A DNA stretch of 64,000 nt, taken from assembly GCA_029258725.1 (NCBI GenBank), contig JAPDKE010000006.1, positions 1 to 64,000 of the forward strand. Reading direction: 5' to 3'. Both the position numbers and the translations under genes were made by a program. Of the stretch, positions 36,637-45,425 are shown piece by piece. A model generated the notes under the pieces. It had not been told where the DNA came from. It did not search any database and worked only from the letters and a program-made list of their open reading frames with translations. Origin of the DNA: a bacterium. GTDB taxonomy: Bacteria > Hydrothermota > UBA3072 > JAPDKE01. The first letter of the stretch is position 1. Every line of letters starts with the position of its first letter.

Positions 36637-37257
36637 TCATCCCCCTTTCTTTTTGAATATCATACCAAATATTGACGATGATTTCAAGTCGTCTATTTCC
36701 CGCTGTATCTTTTTTGAGTGAGGATTTAGTTCCTTTGCCTCTTTTAAGACCTGAAGAGCAAGCCTCCTTTTCCCCAGTTCTTTGTAAACTATTCCAAGAT
36801 TGTAGCATATCTCCCATGAAAGTTTATCTTCATTGTAAGCCCTTTCACATTCTTCAAGACCTCTTTCCTTATGCCCTGTGAGGAAGAGAGAAAGACCGTA
36901 GTAACTCCTTATTATTGGCTTTGGATAAATCTGGAAGGCAGCCCTCAGGTACCGGTACGCCCTTTGAGGATTTTTCTTGATAAGGGAGATTCCTTCCTTC
37001 AATAACTTCTCTGCCTGTTTTCTTTTTTCCTTTTCAAGTTCATCCTCAAACTCACCCGATTTTAACTGCCTTATGTATTCCTTTCTCTTCTCGTCGTCTA
37101 TAAGGGTCTCATATGCCTTTGTTATTAAGACAAACTTCTCCTCCATCCCCCTGTGGTGGTCAGGATGGTATAACTTGGCAAGCCTGAAGTAGGCTTTTTT
37201 AATCTCTTCCTTGGTCGCGTCCTCCTTAACGCCAAGCACCTTAAAGTAGTTTATCAT
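36637..37257 (-). CDS. J-domain protein with TPR-like C-terminus
   Basis: 206 residues. Residues 1-65 are a J domain with the HPD tripeptide at 31-33 (AKLYHPDHHRG), which stimulates DnaK-type ATPases. A charged linker (DELEKEKRKQAEKLL) leads to three TPR-like repeats (RAYRYLRAAFQIYPKPIIRS, WEICYNLGIVYKELGKRRLA). This makes it a specialised co-chaperone with a protein-binding arm and no zinc-finger. It overlaps the GT4 gene by 4 bp. Confidence 0.85.
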   Translation of the reverse strand: MINYFKVLGVKEDATKEEIKKAYFRLAKLYHPDHHRGMEEKFVLITKAYETLIDDEKRKEYIRQLKSGEFEDELEKEKRKQAEKLLKEGISLIKKNPQRAYRYLRAAFQIYPKPIIRSYYGLSLFLTGHKERGLEECERAYNEDKLSWEICYNLGIVYKELGKRRLALQVLKEAKELNPHSKKIQREIDDLKSSSIFGMIFKKKGG

Positions 37258-38384
37258 GGCAGAAACCTCTTTTTTCTCTCCAGAAATTTTCTGTATTCCC
37301 TATCAACGATCCGCTTTATCTTCTTTTTGAACTCCTCCTTCCCGAATTTCTTTGCATGTTTCACAAGAACATCCGGGTCGAATTTTCCAGGGTCAAATCT
37401 TTTGACCGCCTCAACAAGTGCCTCCGGGGACTGAGGATGGAAGAAAGTACCGGTTTTTCCTTCTATCACAGATTCCACTGCACCCCCTCCACGAAATGCA
37501 ATCACCGGTGTCCCACAGGCCTGTGCCTCCAGGGGAACAATTCCGAAATCCTCAAGGGTTGGAAATATAAGTGCCTGTGCCCTGCGGTAGTAAGAGGCAA
37601 TTATTTTATCTCCCTCTCTTCCCTTCATATCTCCCAGGAAGTGTATGTTGGGACGTGCCATTCTCATAAGTCTCCCTTTTTCAGGACCATCCCCTATGAT
37701 AACAAGGGGTAGTCCAAGGCGGTTAAATGCCTCAACTGCTATGTCTATTCTCTTGTAAGGCTTGAGCCTGGAGACAACCAGGAAAAAGTCCTCTTTTTTT
37801 GTGGAAGGGTCGGGGGTGAAGGTCTCCGTATCCACCGGACAGTACACTACATCCGCATCCCTTCCATAGTATTTTTTAATCCTTTCCTTAACGATGGTTG
37901 ATATGGCAATGAAGTGGTCAACCCTTCTGGAGGATGCAACATCCCATGTTCTCAGGTAATGGAGAACCGGAATGAGCAATCTCCTGTAAAACTTTCCTTT
38001 ATTCTCAAGCGTGAGGTGGTACATATCCCATGCAAACCTCATGGGAGTATAACAATACGAGATGTGAAGGGTCCCGGGACCGGTTATTATCCCCTTCACC
38101 CATGCGCTTGAATCGCTTATAACCAGGTCATACTCATCAAAGTTGAACGATTCCACAGCCAGGGGAAAAAGGGGGAGATATTTCTCATAATGCTTTTTCA
38201 CAAAAGGGAGGTCGTTGAGAAACGATGTTCTTATATCCCAGTCCCTGAACCTGGGAGGCAAATTTTCAGGAGTGTGGATAATGGTATAGATGGGTGCATC
38301 TGGAAAAAGTTCGCGCAATGCCTCAAGCACCCTTTCTGCCCCACCATACTGATTTAAATAGTCGTGGACCAGTGCAACCCTCAT
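37254..38384 (-). CDS. Family 4 glycosyltransferase
   Basis: A GT-B glycosyltransferase of 376 residues. N-terminal VHDYLNQYGGAERVLEALRE is typical of the mannosyl/WbaZ-like group. The C-terminal donor domain shows FFLVVSRLKPYKRIDIAVEA (about 205), IIGDGPEKGRL, ALIFPTLEDFGIVPLEAQAC (E-X7-E pattern) and GTPVIAFRGGG. It probably adds a hexose to an envelope polysaccharide or pilin. Acceptor unknown. It starts at the same base at which pilT stops and overlaps the J-domain gene. Confidence 0.9.
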   Translation of the reverse strand: MRVALVHDYLNQYGGAERVLEALRELFPDAPIYTIIHTPENLPPRFRDWDIRTSFLNDLPFVKKHYEKYLPLFPLAVESFNFDEYDLVISDSSAWVKGIITGPGTLHISYCYTPMRFAWDMYHLTLENKGKFYRRLLIPVLHYLRTWDVASSRRVDHFIAISTIVKERIKKYYGRDADVVYCPVDTETFTPDPSTKKEDFFLVVSRLKPYKRIDIAVEAFNRLGLPLVIIGDGPEKGRLMRMARPNIHFLGDMKGREGDKIIASYYRRAQALIFPTLEDFGIVPLEAQACGTPVIAFRGGGAVESVIEGKTGTFFHPQSPEALVEAVKRFDPGKFDPDVLVKHAKKFGKEEFKKKIKRIVDREYRKFLERKKRFLP

Positions 38385-39796
38385 TACCTGGATAGTTTTA
38401 CAGAATAACCTGCCGATGTCAACATTTCGTACATCGTGCTTTTGTCTGGAGCACGCAGGTATGCCTCCTCAGGTTCTATTATCCCCTTTCTCACAAGTTC
38501 CATCAGTGCATCGTGCATGCTTATCATTCCGAGCTGTCTCTGGGTCTGGATGATGGAGGGAATCTGATATGTCTTCCCTTCCCTTATGAGATTTGAAACC
38601 GCGGGTGTGACTATCAGTATCTCCATTGCCGCAACCCTCCCCCCTCCCTTTCTCTTGCAGAGGGTCTGGGAAATCACCGCCTTCAACTCACTTGCAAGCA
38701 TTGTTCTTATCTGCTCCTGCTCCCCCTGAGGAAACTGGTCTATTATCCGGTCAACAGTGGTTGCCGCTGTCGTTGTGTGGAGGGTTGCGAATACAAGATG
38801 ACCTGTCTCTGCTGTTTCAAGCGCAATTTTCACGGTCTCAAGGTCTCGCATCTCTCCTATGAGGACAACATCCGGGTCTTCACGCAGGGCAGCCCTCAGC
38901 GCCCTTGCAAATGACTTTGTGTGGGTCCCCACCTCCCTCTGGGTGACAAGGCATTTTTTATTCTCATGAATAAATTCAATGGGGTCCTCAATGGTCAAAA
39001 TGTGGTCATGGCGGGTTGAGTTTATGAGGTCTATGAGGGCACACAGGGTGGTTGATTTTCCACTGCCTGTTGGTCCTGTGACAAGAACAAGCCCCTTTGT
39101 GAGATAGCAGAGGTTCCTCACAGCAGCTGGAAGCTTGAGGTCATCGGCAGTCACCACCTTGTAGGGAATAAATCTGAATGCTCCTCCCATCCCCCTCCTC
39201 TCCATGTATACATTTACTCTGAACCTTGCAACTCCTTTTATTTCATATGAAAAGTCAGTTTCATGATGCTCGGCAAACTCCTTCTTGTACCTTTCCTCCA
39301 TGATTCCAAAAAGCATCCTTTCGGTGTCTTCCGGAGTGAAGGAGGGAAAGTCCGTGAGTCTTACGAGGTCTCCATCCACCCTTATTATGGGAGGTTCTCC
39401 CGGGGTTATATGCAAATCAGACCCCTTTTTTTCAACAAGAACCTTTAAATATCTGTCTATCTCATTCTTTTCCTCCCACCCAACCTCTTCTTTCCCGGGA
39501 ACTCTCTCAAAAACAGCCCATACCCTTCCTGCAACGTTTGATACCGTAACCCTGAAGGTGTCTATTCTTAATTTATAGGTCCTCTTGAGTTCTCTTGTGA
39601 GGTTTATCTCCTCCTCTATATTGGGAAAAATGCCATCGGAGAGGATGGTGATTATCTGCTGGTTTGTCAATTCCTGGGTTCCAAGTGCCCTTTTCTCCTT
39701 CCCTCTTTCCATCCATGGGACCTTCCCTGCCTCAAGGACAAGCCGCGTATATCCCTCCTCTATGAGTTTCTCAAGCAGTATATCTATTTTTGCCAT
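38384..39796 (-). CDS. pilT: PilT-type retraction ATPase with an extra N-terminal domain
   Basis: Hexameric ATPase that powers type IV pilus retraction. 470 residues, about 110 more than usual. Residues 120-470 are a full PilT: KGSDLHITPGEPPIIRVDGD, Walker A GPTGSGKST (241-249), the Asp box and Walker B (DPDVVLIGEMRDLETV), His box (GHLVFATLHT) and SELKAVISQTLCKR (the AIRAEL-like region). Residues 1-105 look like a degenerate second PilT N-terminal domain (LVLEAGKVPWMERGKEK, then FRVTVSNVAGRVWAVFERV). It overlaps the neighbouring small gene, which may be its partner. Confidence 0.9.
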   Translation of the reverse strand: MAKIDILLEKLIEEGYTRLVLEAGKVPWMERGKEKRALGTQELTNQQIITILSDGIFPNIEEEINLTRELKRTYKLRIDTFRVTVSNVAGRVWAVFERVPGKEEVGWEEKNEIDRYLKVLVEKKGSDLHITPGEPPIIRVDGDLVRLTDFPSFTPEDTERMLFGIMEERYKKEFAEHHETDFSYEIKGVARFRVNVYMERRGMGGAFRFIPYKVVTADDLKLPAAVRNLCYLTKGLVLVTGPTGSGKSTTLCALIDLINSTRHDHILTIEDPIEFIHENKKCLVTQREVGTHTKSFARALRAALREDPDVVLIGEMRDLETVKIALETAETGHLVFATLHTTTAATTVDRIIDQFPQGEQEQIRTMLASELKAVISQTLCKRKGGGRVAAMEILIVTPAVSNLIREGKTYQIPSIIQTQRQLGMISMHDALMELVRKGIIEPEEAYLRAPDKSTMYEMLTSAGYSVKLSR

Positions 39797-40245
39797 GGAT
39801 GGACTCCCTTTATGTGTTCTCTGTTGACTATGAATATACCTTTTTGGGTTTTTACAGGGAAGAAGGTTTCGGAAAGGTTCAGAAAATCAAGCAACCTCAT
39901 CCGGTATGGAACCCTCTCTATCCCTATCTCCCCCTCTATCTCCCTTCCATCCACCATCACAATCTTTACCTTTTCCATCCTGGAGCCAGGGCAGAAGCAG
40001 AATCTCTCCTCCTGCACATCCTCCACCTCAACCATGAGGACATGCTTCTTATTCAAGAACTCAACCCCTTCCTCTGTCCCAAAGGCAAAGAAGGAATTTT
40101 CGTCATTGAAAAACTCAAGAACAGTTTCTCTTCCCTCATGATACCTGCTTGAGGGGCTGAGAAAAACATGCCCGGTCCTTTTCTCTCCCTCCCGGAGAAA
40201 GAGAACAACCCTTATCTTTTTCTTTTCTATCCTGAGACCTTCCAT
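39784..40245 (-). CDS. Unrecognised 153-aa protein with a duplicated domain, next to pilT
   Basis: No family recognised. Two halves look homologous: FLREGEKRTGHVFLS...FFND ENSFFAF then GVEFLNKKHVLMVEV, and MVDGREIEGEIGIE...DFLNLSETFFPV then GIFIVNREHIKGV. Each half is a small beta domain opening with a 'G-x(2)-R/E-x-G' strand and closing with an '(F/L)-(L/V)-N-(K/R)-(K/E)-H-(V/I)' strand. No signal or membrane segment, so cytoplasmic. The start overlaps nothing upstream (lutB-like stops at 40246) and its end overlaps pilT by 13 bp, suggesting coupled translation and a shared pilus task. Confidence 0.65.
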   Translation of the reverse strand: MEGLRIEKKKIRVVLFLREGEKRTGHVFLSPSSRYHEGRETVLEFFNDENSFFAFGTEEGVEFLNKKHVLMVEVEDVQEERFCFCPGSRMEKVKIVMVDGREIEGEIGIERVPYRMRLLDFLNLSETFFPVKTQKGIFIVNREHIKGVHPWQK

Positions 40246-41499
40246 TCAGTAAGGAACTCCCTCTTTCACCACCCTTTCGGCCATCTCCTTTGCAAACCGG
40301 GGTAGAAGCCCCTTTTCTTTCAGAAGTTTTCTTATATGCTCAACAACGGCAGGGGTGTCTATCTCCATCGGGCAGTAAAGTCTGCATCTTCCACACATGG
40401 TGCATGTGAAGGCAAGGGGGGCTGCCTCTTCAGGACCGCCAGCCACATAGTAGGTCCATGGTATTCCAATTCCTCCCATGTACTTGTATCCCCAGTATCC
40501 GGTTGTTATGGGATAGACACAGCACTCATACATACATGCACCACATCTTATGCACCTTAAAGCCTGTTTTGCCACCGGGTCCTTAGCCATTTCCTTTCTT
40601 CCATTATCAAGCAGAATCACATGGAGTTCCTGTGGACCATGTGCACCATAGACCACGGTTTTTTCAATGTCTCCGGTCTTTGATGGACCTGATATCATGG
40701 AAACATAGGTCATGGCAAGGTATCCTGCGTATCTTGCAACAACCTCAACCAGCCTCATTCCGTCCTTTAAAGTGGGCAGTATCTTTTCTATTCCTATGAG
40801 TGCTATGTGAACAGGAGGGGCGGAGGTTGAAAACCTTATATTTCCCTCATTCTCCACCAGAAATATCGTCCCGGTATCCGCAGTTATTGCATTTGCACCC
40901 GTTATCCCGACATCCGCCTTAACGAACTTCTCCCTTAAATACTCCCTGGCAAACTTCGTGAGAAATGTGGGGTCATCAGGGAGTTCTTTTCCTGCAAGTT
41001 TTGAGAAGAGTTCGCTCACCTTCTCCCGCGGAATATTTACAGCCGGGGCGAGGATGTGCATTGGTCTTGAGCCAAGCAGCTGCACAATGAATTCTCCAAG
41101 GTCGGTCTCATAGACCTCATTTCCCCATTCCTCTAAGTGATGATTGAGGTCAAGTTCCTCAGAAGTTATTGACTTTCCCTTAACAATTGTCTTCCCGCTT
41201 CCTATTATCTTTTTCATTATCCCAAGCGCCTCCTCACTATCCTTTGCGTAGTACGCATGGGCGTGCATCTTCTCAAGGGAGGAAAGAGTGCGTTCAACCC
41301 ATGTATCAAAATTTTCTATAACCTCGTTTTTTGTCTCTATGAGTTTTTTCTTCTCCTCCTCAACATACGGGAAGGCATCAAGGGCTTTGTTCCTTGCAGA
41401 ACGGAATGAATCAACAGCCCTTCTCAGTGCCTTCCTGGTAAACTCATCCCTTGTTATCCTGTATATCGTCTTCTTGAATTCCCTGTATTTCTTCTCCAT
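40246..41499 (-). CDS. LutB-like LUD-domain iron-sulfur protein
   Basis: 417 residues. The LUD/LutB domain (about 60-300) shows the AYYAKDSEEALGIMKKIIGS start, KGKSITSEELDLNHHLEEWG and TGANAITADTGTIFLVENEG, all typical. The C-terminus carries two 4Fe-4S clusters: CIRCGACMYECCVYPITTG (about 317) and CTMCGRCRLYCPM (about 367). Together with the LutA-like gene 1 nt upstream it may form a lactate oxidation or heterodisulfide-type electron-transfer module; LutC is not seen as a separate gene. Cytoplasmic or peripheral membrane. Confidence 0.88.
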   Translation of the reverse strand: MEKKYREFKKTIYRITRDEFTRKALRRAVDSFRSARNKALDAFPYVEEEKKKLIETKNEVIENFDTWVERTLSSLEKMHAHAYYAKDSEEALGIMKKIIGSGKTIVKGKSITSEELDLNHHLEEWGNEVYETDLGEFIVQLLGSRPMHILAPAVNIPREKVSELFSKLAGKELPDDPTFLTKFAREYLREKFVKADVGITGANAITADTGTIFLVENEGNIRFSTSAPPVHIALIGIEKILPTLKDGMRLVEVVARYAGYLAMTYVSMISGPSKTGDIEKTVVYGAHGPQELHVILLDNGRKEMAKDPVAKQALRCIRCGACMYECCVYPITTGYWGYKYMGGIGIPWTYYVAGGPEEAAPLAFTCTMCGRCRLYCPMEIDTPAVVEHIRKLLKEKGLLPRFAKEMAERVVKEGVPY

Positions 41500-41500
41500 A

Positions 41501-42211
41501 TCACTCCTCCATAAGGCTTAAAAGCAGTGATGGAAGGTCATAAACCTCTATTTCCTTTCCTTCGGCTCCCTCCGCAAGATTCACATAGCAGAACGGACAG
41601 GAGGTCACAATCCCATCAACACCAAGAGGAATCACCTGCCTCTCTATCTTCTCCTCTGCAACCGTTCTTGAGAGTTTTGGAAGGTATGCACGGAGCAATC
41701 CTCCTCCTCCACAGCAGGTTGAACGTTCCCTGGAAAGGGGGAGTTCTCTGAATTCCACTCCCTTTATTGCCTTTATCACCTCCCTTGGCTCCTCGTATAT
41801 TCCGTCTCCCTGGCGTCCAACATAACAGGGGTCGTGGTAGGTCAGGGTCTTTTTCAGCTCCTTCTTCAGGGTTATCTTGCCTTCCTTTACAAGTTCATGG
41901 GCAAAGGCGGAGAAGTGCACAACCTTAAAGGGATTTTCATCGCCAAGGAGGTGGGGATACTCTTTCTTTAAGGTGGTATAGCAGTGAGGACACGGGGTTA
42001 TTATAACATCAATCCCCTCAGCACTTTCCCTCACCTTTCCTGCCTGTTCCCTTGCCTCCTCCATGTGCCCGGTCAATAACAGTGGAGCACCACAGCAGAG
42101 GTCCTTTCCCAGGGGCTTGTATTCAACCCCTGCAAGCTCCAGAAATCTCTCAAGAGGTTCAATAAGCAAAGGATTTGAACGTGTTGTGCATCCAAAGAAT
42201 ACTCCTTTCAT
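41501..42211 (-). CDS. LutA-like CCG-domain protein
   Basis: About 236 residues from the ATG at 42211, which is preceded by AAGGAG; a GTG 6 nt upstream is less likely. Two CCG (heterodisulfide-reductase-type) cysteine motifs are present: GKDLCCGAPLLLTGH with CPHCYTTL, and ERSTCCGGGGLLRAY with CPFCYVNL. These bind an unusual 4Fe-4S cluster in HdrB/LutA/GlpC proteins. It pairs with the LutB-like protein next door. It leads an eight-gene operon that runs to comEC, which is an odd mix of redox and pilus genes. Confidence 0.88.
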   Translation of the reverse strand: MKGVFFGCTTRSNPLLIEPLERFLELAGVEYKPLGKDLCCGAPLLLTGHMEEAREQAGKVRESAEGIDVIITPCPHCYTTLKKEYPHLLGDENPFKVVHFSAFAHELVKEGKITLKKELKKTLTYHDPCYVGRQGDGIYEEPREVIKAIKGVEFRELPLSRERSTCCGGGGLLRAYLPKLSRTVAEEKIERQVIPLGVDGIVTSCPFCYVNLAEGAEGKEIEVYDLPSLLLSLMEE

Positions 42212-42231
42212 TTCCACTCCTTTTTTTCGGG

Positions 42232-42260
42232 ATTTTATCGGGAAAATTCCTTTTAGTCAA
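42232..42260 (-). promoter_or_regulatory. Promoter of the lutA-comEC operon
   Basis: Minus strand TTGACT (42255-42260), 17-nt spacer, TAAAAT (42232-42237), about 20 nt before the ATG at 42211. It is divergent from the TonB-receptor promoter. Confidence 0.72.
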
Positions 42261-42273
42261 GAAAGTTCTTGAC
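42256..42273. promoter_or_regulatory. Palindromic operator candidate between divergent promoters
   Basis: GTCAAGAA-AG-TTCTTGAC is a perfect 8-2-8 inverted repeat whose outer bases form both divergent -35 boxes. The inner AAGAA/TTCTT arms go beyond what the -35 boxes require. A dimeric regulator bound here would block both promoters; the regulator is unknown. Confidence 0.5.
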
Positions 42274-42297
42274 ATAAAATGCTGACTCTTTTAAAAT
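42269..42297 (+). promoter_or_regulatory. Promoter of the TonB receptor-SBP-YfiR-MCP operon
   Basis: TTGACA (42269-42274), 17-nt spacer, TAAAAT (42292-42297). GGGAGG follows 5 nt before the ATG at 42319. Confidence 0.78.
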
Positions 42298-42318
42298 CTT
42301 TTAAAAAGGGAGGTGGGT

Positions 42319-44214
42319 ATGATGGTTCTTTTATTTCTGCTCTCGCAGTATGAGACTCTTTCTCTTGCAGAGCTTCTTGAAATCCAGGTGGTCACCGCAA
42401 TGAAAAAACCCCTTGAGTTGAAGGAAGTTCCGGTTCCAATAAGTGTGATAACACACGATATGATGGAGGGATATAGAAGTGTTGCGGAGGTTCTGGAGGA
42501 TGAGGCGGGGATATATGTGAATCGGGACCTGGTATTTGAGGATGTGGGTCTGAGAGGGATTGTGAGCGGAATGAGGGGATATTCAAGGGGATGGAAGATA
42601 CTCATAAATGGAATGCCTGTAAGTTACAGGGTTTCCTCGATAAAGTCCCTTGGCGATGAGTTCATACCTCTGGATGCTGTGGAAAGGATTGAGATTGTAA
42701 AGGGACCCTCCTCTGCGCTCTATGGTGCCAATGCATTCCTGGGGGTTATAAACATAATCACCCGAAAAGAGAGTGCATTCCGTGTGAGCGGAAATATGAA
42801 AGGATGGGAAGAAAATGTGGTTTTATGGAAGGAGGGGTTTCTTTTTGTTGAGAGGGGAGGATACAGGGACAGGAGCGGACTTTCTGTCCCTTCTGAGTCT
42901 CCTGCCTCGGAATTCTTTGAGGGAGAAAGTGAAAACGATACCAGGTCCCCTCTTTTTCTGTATTACAGATTTGAAAAGGAGGGATTCTTCTTTGACCACC
43001 TCTATCAGCGAACCGAAACGCATGGAGAGTTCACGGATTGGGGTAAACTCACCCATGAGAATATAATCTCTTTTGAAAATTCACACATGAGAATAGGGGT
43101 GGATAAGGAATGGAAAATGATGAGGTTCACAACCTCCCTCATGTACTCCTATGGTTCTCCCACGGATGAGGAGCATCTTTATACAGGAGAGGATTACTAT
43201 GTGGTGAAGGACGTTGCATATCAGGGTATGGATTTTTCCGGGGAGGTTAAGTTAACGGGAGAGAAGGGCGAATTTCTTGCGGGTTACGACCTTTCAGTGG
43301 ACAGACATTCCCTCCCAAATGTGTATCATGTGGATAGTCTTGGAAACTGGGAGATAGAGAGGAGATATCCACCCGTGCCTCAGGGAGATACCCTTTTCAT
43401 CAACCATGGTGTCTATGCCCAGGGGCTTTTGAGGTTAACCGATAAATTCCTTCTTGGAGGTGGGGTGAGGGAGGATATTCAGAACATTTATGGAAACTTC
43501 CTCTCCTACCGTGCAGGAATATCCTTCACCCCGGGAAACTTCTACATAAAACTCTTTACGGGAACATCCTTTAAGGCACCCCCTCCTGATCTTCTCTTTG
43601 GAAGACCGATAAGGGAGTACGGAGGAGTTCTTCCTAACCCATCTCTCAAGCCTGAAAAGGCATCTGAGGCTGAAATCACTGCAGGAGGAGCATTTGGCAG
43701 TGTTTCCTCTTTTCTCTCTCTTTATTACCTCATGGTGAACGATAAGGTTGAGCTTGTTCCGTCGGGAGAGGCTTACCGTCCACGCAACATAGCATCTCTT
43801 TCAGGATACGGGGTTGAGTTTGGAATAAAGGGAAGATTCTCCTTCGTGAGGCCTTACATGAATGTCTCCTGGACAAGGATGGAGGATGAGGATGGAAACA
43901 GAACAGCGGTCTATCCTGAATTCATGGTGAAGGGTGGATTGCAGTTTGTATTTTCTCCCTTAAAGGGATACATTCGTGGAAGATATGTGGGTGAAAGAAG
44001 GGCTTCCCTTACCAACATGAGAGAGTATGGAGAATACACACTTTCTCCATATCCTGTTCTCGACGCCGGGATAGGGATTGATATGGGAAGATGTTCCATA
44101 GAGATTGATGTTAAGAATATCCTTGACGAAGGATACACCTATCCCGGTTATGGAGGGATTGATGTTCCATCCCTCCCGAGGGAGTTTCATGCATCGTTAA
44201 TCTTCAAACCATGA
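42319..44214 (+). CDS. TonB-dependent outer membrane receptor
   Basis: About 631 residues from the ATG at 42319 (a second ATG follows at once). A short signal peptide (MMVLLFLLSQYETLSLA) leads to a plug domain (about 25-145): VPVPISVITHDMMEGY, VEDVGLRGI-like FEDVGLRGIVSGMRGYSR, VERIEIVKGPSSALYGANAF and GVINIITRK. The remaining 480 residues form beta strands of the barrel, with FTGTSFKAPPPDLLFGRP and LPNPSLKPEKASEAEITAGG before the C-terminus. The barrel ends FHASLIFKP. The substrate is unknown; the neighbours suggest a sensory role. First gene of a five-gene run. Confidence 0.9.
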   Translation: MMVLLFLLSQYETLSLAELLEIQVVTAMKKPLELKEVPVPISVITHDMMEGYRSVAEVLEDEAGIYVNRDLVFEDVGLRGIVSGMRGYSRGWKILINGMPVSYRVSSIKSLGDEFIPLDAVERIEIVKGPSSALYGANAFLGVINIITRKESAFRVSGNMKGWEENVVLWKEGFLFVERGGYRDRSGLSVPSESPASEFFEGESENDTRSPLFLYYRFEKEGFFFDHLYQRTETHGEFTDWGKLTHENIISFENSHMRIGVDKEWKMMRFTTSLMYSYGSPTDEEHLYTGEDYYVVKDVAYQGMDFSGEVKLTGEKGEFLAGYDLSVDRHSLPNVYHVDSLGNWEIERRYPPVPQGDTLFINHGVYAQGLLRLTDKFLLGGGVREDIQNIYGNFLSYRAGISFTPGNFYIKLFTGTSFKAPPPDLLFGRPIREYGGVLPNPSLKPEKASEAEITAGGAFGSVSSFLSLYYLMVNDKVELVPSGEAYRPRNIASLSGYGVEFGIKGRFSFVRPYMNVSWTRMEDEDGNRTAVYPEFMVKGGLQFVFSPLKGYIRGRYVGERRASLTNMREYGEYTLSPYPVLDAGIGIDMGRCSIEIDVKNILDEGYTYPGYGGIDVPSLPREFHASLIFKP

Positions 44215-44225
44215 GGAGGTGGGGC

Positions 44226-45425
44226 ATGAGGAAACTTCTTTTAATCCCCCTTGTCCTTTTACTTGTGGGATGCCCAGGAGGTGAAAAAGAAACGGTGAAA
44301 ATAGGAGCGCTCATACCGCTTACCGGAGGTCTTGCATCCTACGGTGAGTACATGCAGTATGCAATAGATGTTGCCGTGGAGGAAATCAACGAAAATGGAG
44401 GGGTTCTCGGGAAGGAGGTTGAGGTTGTTGTGAAAAACACGGAAACAAATCCGGATGTTGCAAGGGAGGCAGCGCAGGAACTTGTTGATGAGGGAATAAG
44501 AATTATAATCGGTGCAGCGGCAAGCAGTTCAACAATAGAGGCGTCAGAGGTTACCATTCCAAATGAATGTGTTCTTATTGCTCCCCCTTCCACATCCCCT
44601 GATATAACCACCCTTGATGACAATGACCTTGTATTCAGAACATGCCCTTCAGACCTCTTCCAGGGAAAGGTTATGGCAAAGTATCTCCATGATCAGGGTA
44701 AGACAAGTATCGTTGCGCTCTACATCAACAATTCGTACGGGACAGGACTTAAGAATGTTCTCTATCAGGAATTTGCAGCACTTGGTGGAGAGACCCTCAA
44801 GAGTGTCTCCTATCCTGAGGAGTTCAGCATCCTTCCTCCTGAGAGCATAGATTTCCTTCCCTATATAGATACTCTCTATGCAAGAAATGCAGATGTTGTT
44901 GTTCTCATTGCATATGATGAGGGAGGAATTGCGGTCCACAAGGAGGCGGAGGAGAGGGATGATGTTATAGAGTGGTTTGGATGTGATGGTATAATGACCC
45001 AGGGATTCCTGGATAATGCAGGAACCTACGCTGAGGGAATAAAGGGAACTGCTCCCTATCACGAGGAGGATGAGTATTACGACGACTTCAGAGAAAGATA
45101 CAGCGAAAAGGCAGGATGCGACCCCATAACCTTCATACCCAACACCTACGATGCTGTAATTCTTGCAGCCCTTGCCATTGAACATGCTGGAACATGGGAG
45201 GATGGAATTGCAATAAGAGATGCACTGAGGGAGGTTGCGTCCGGAGGAACGGCTGTGAGGACATTTGCAGACGCTGTTGAAAAACTGCAGGCTGGTGAGG
45301 ACATAGATTACAACGGGATTTCAGGAACACTTGATTTTGACGAGAATGGGGATGTGGAGGCTCCCTACGAAATCTGGGAGGTTCAGTCAGGTGAGTTTGT
45401 GCATGTTGAGGTGGTGACACCATGA
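44226..45425 (+). CDS. Periplasmic substrate-binding lipoprotein (branched-chain amino acid type)
   Basis: About 399 residues from the ATG at 44226, chosen because GAGGAGG lies upstream and a lipoprotein signal begins there (lipobox LLVGC). The Peripla_BP_6 fold is clear: VKIGALIPLTGGLASYGEYM, DVAVEEINENGGVLGKEVEV, IIIGAAASSSTIEASEV, DLVFRTCPSDLFQGKVMAKY and FIPNTYDAVILAALAIEHAG. No ABC permease or ATPase is adjacent, so it probably serves as a ligand sensor, not a transporter. It stops inside the YfiR-like start (4-bp overlap). Confidence 0.9.
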   Translation: MRKLLLIPLVLLLVGCPGGEKETVKIGALIPLTGGLASYGEYMQYAIDVAVEEINENGGVLGKEVEVVVKNTETNPDVAREAAQELVDEGIRIIIGAAASSSTIEASEVTIPNECVLIAPPSTSPDITTLDDNDLVFRTCPSDLFQGKVMAKYLHDQGKTSIVALYINNSYGTGLKNVLYQEFAALGGETLKSVSYPEEFSILPPESIDFLPYIDTLYARNADVVVLIAYDEGGIAVHKEAEERDDVIEWFGCDGIMTQGFLDNAGTYAEGIKGTAPYHEEDEYYDDFRERYSEKAGCDPITFIPNTYDAVILAALAIEHAGTWEDGIAIRDALREVASGGTAVRTFADAVEKLQAGEDIDYNGISGTLDFDENGDVEAPYEIWEVQSGEFVHVEVVTP

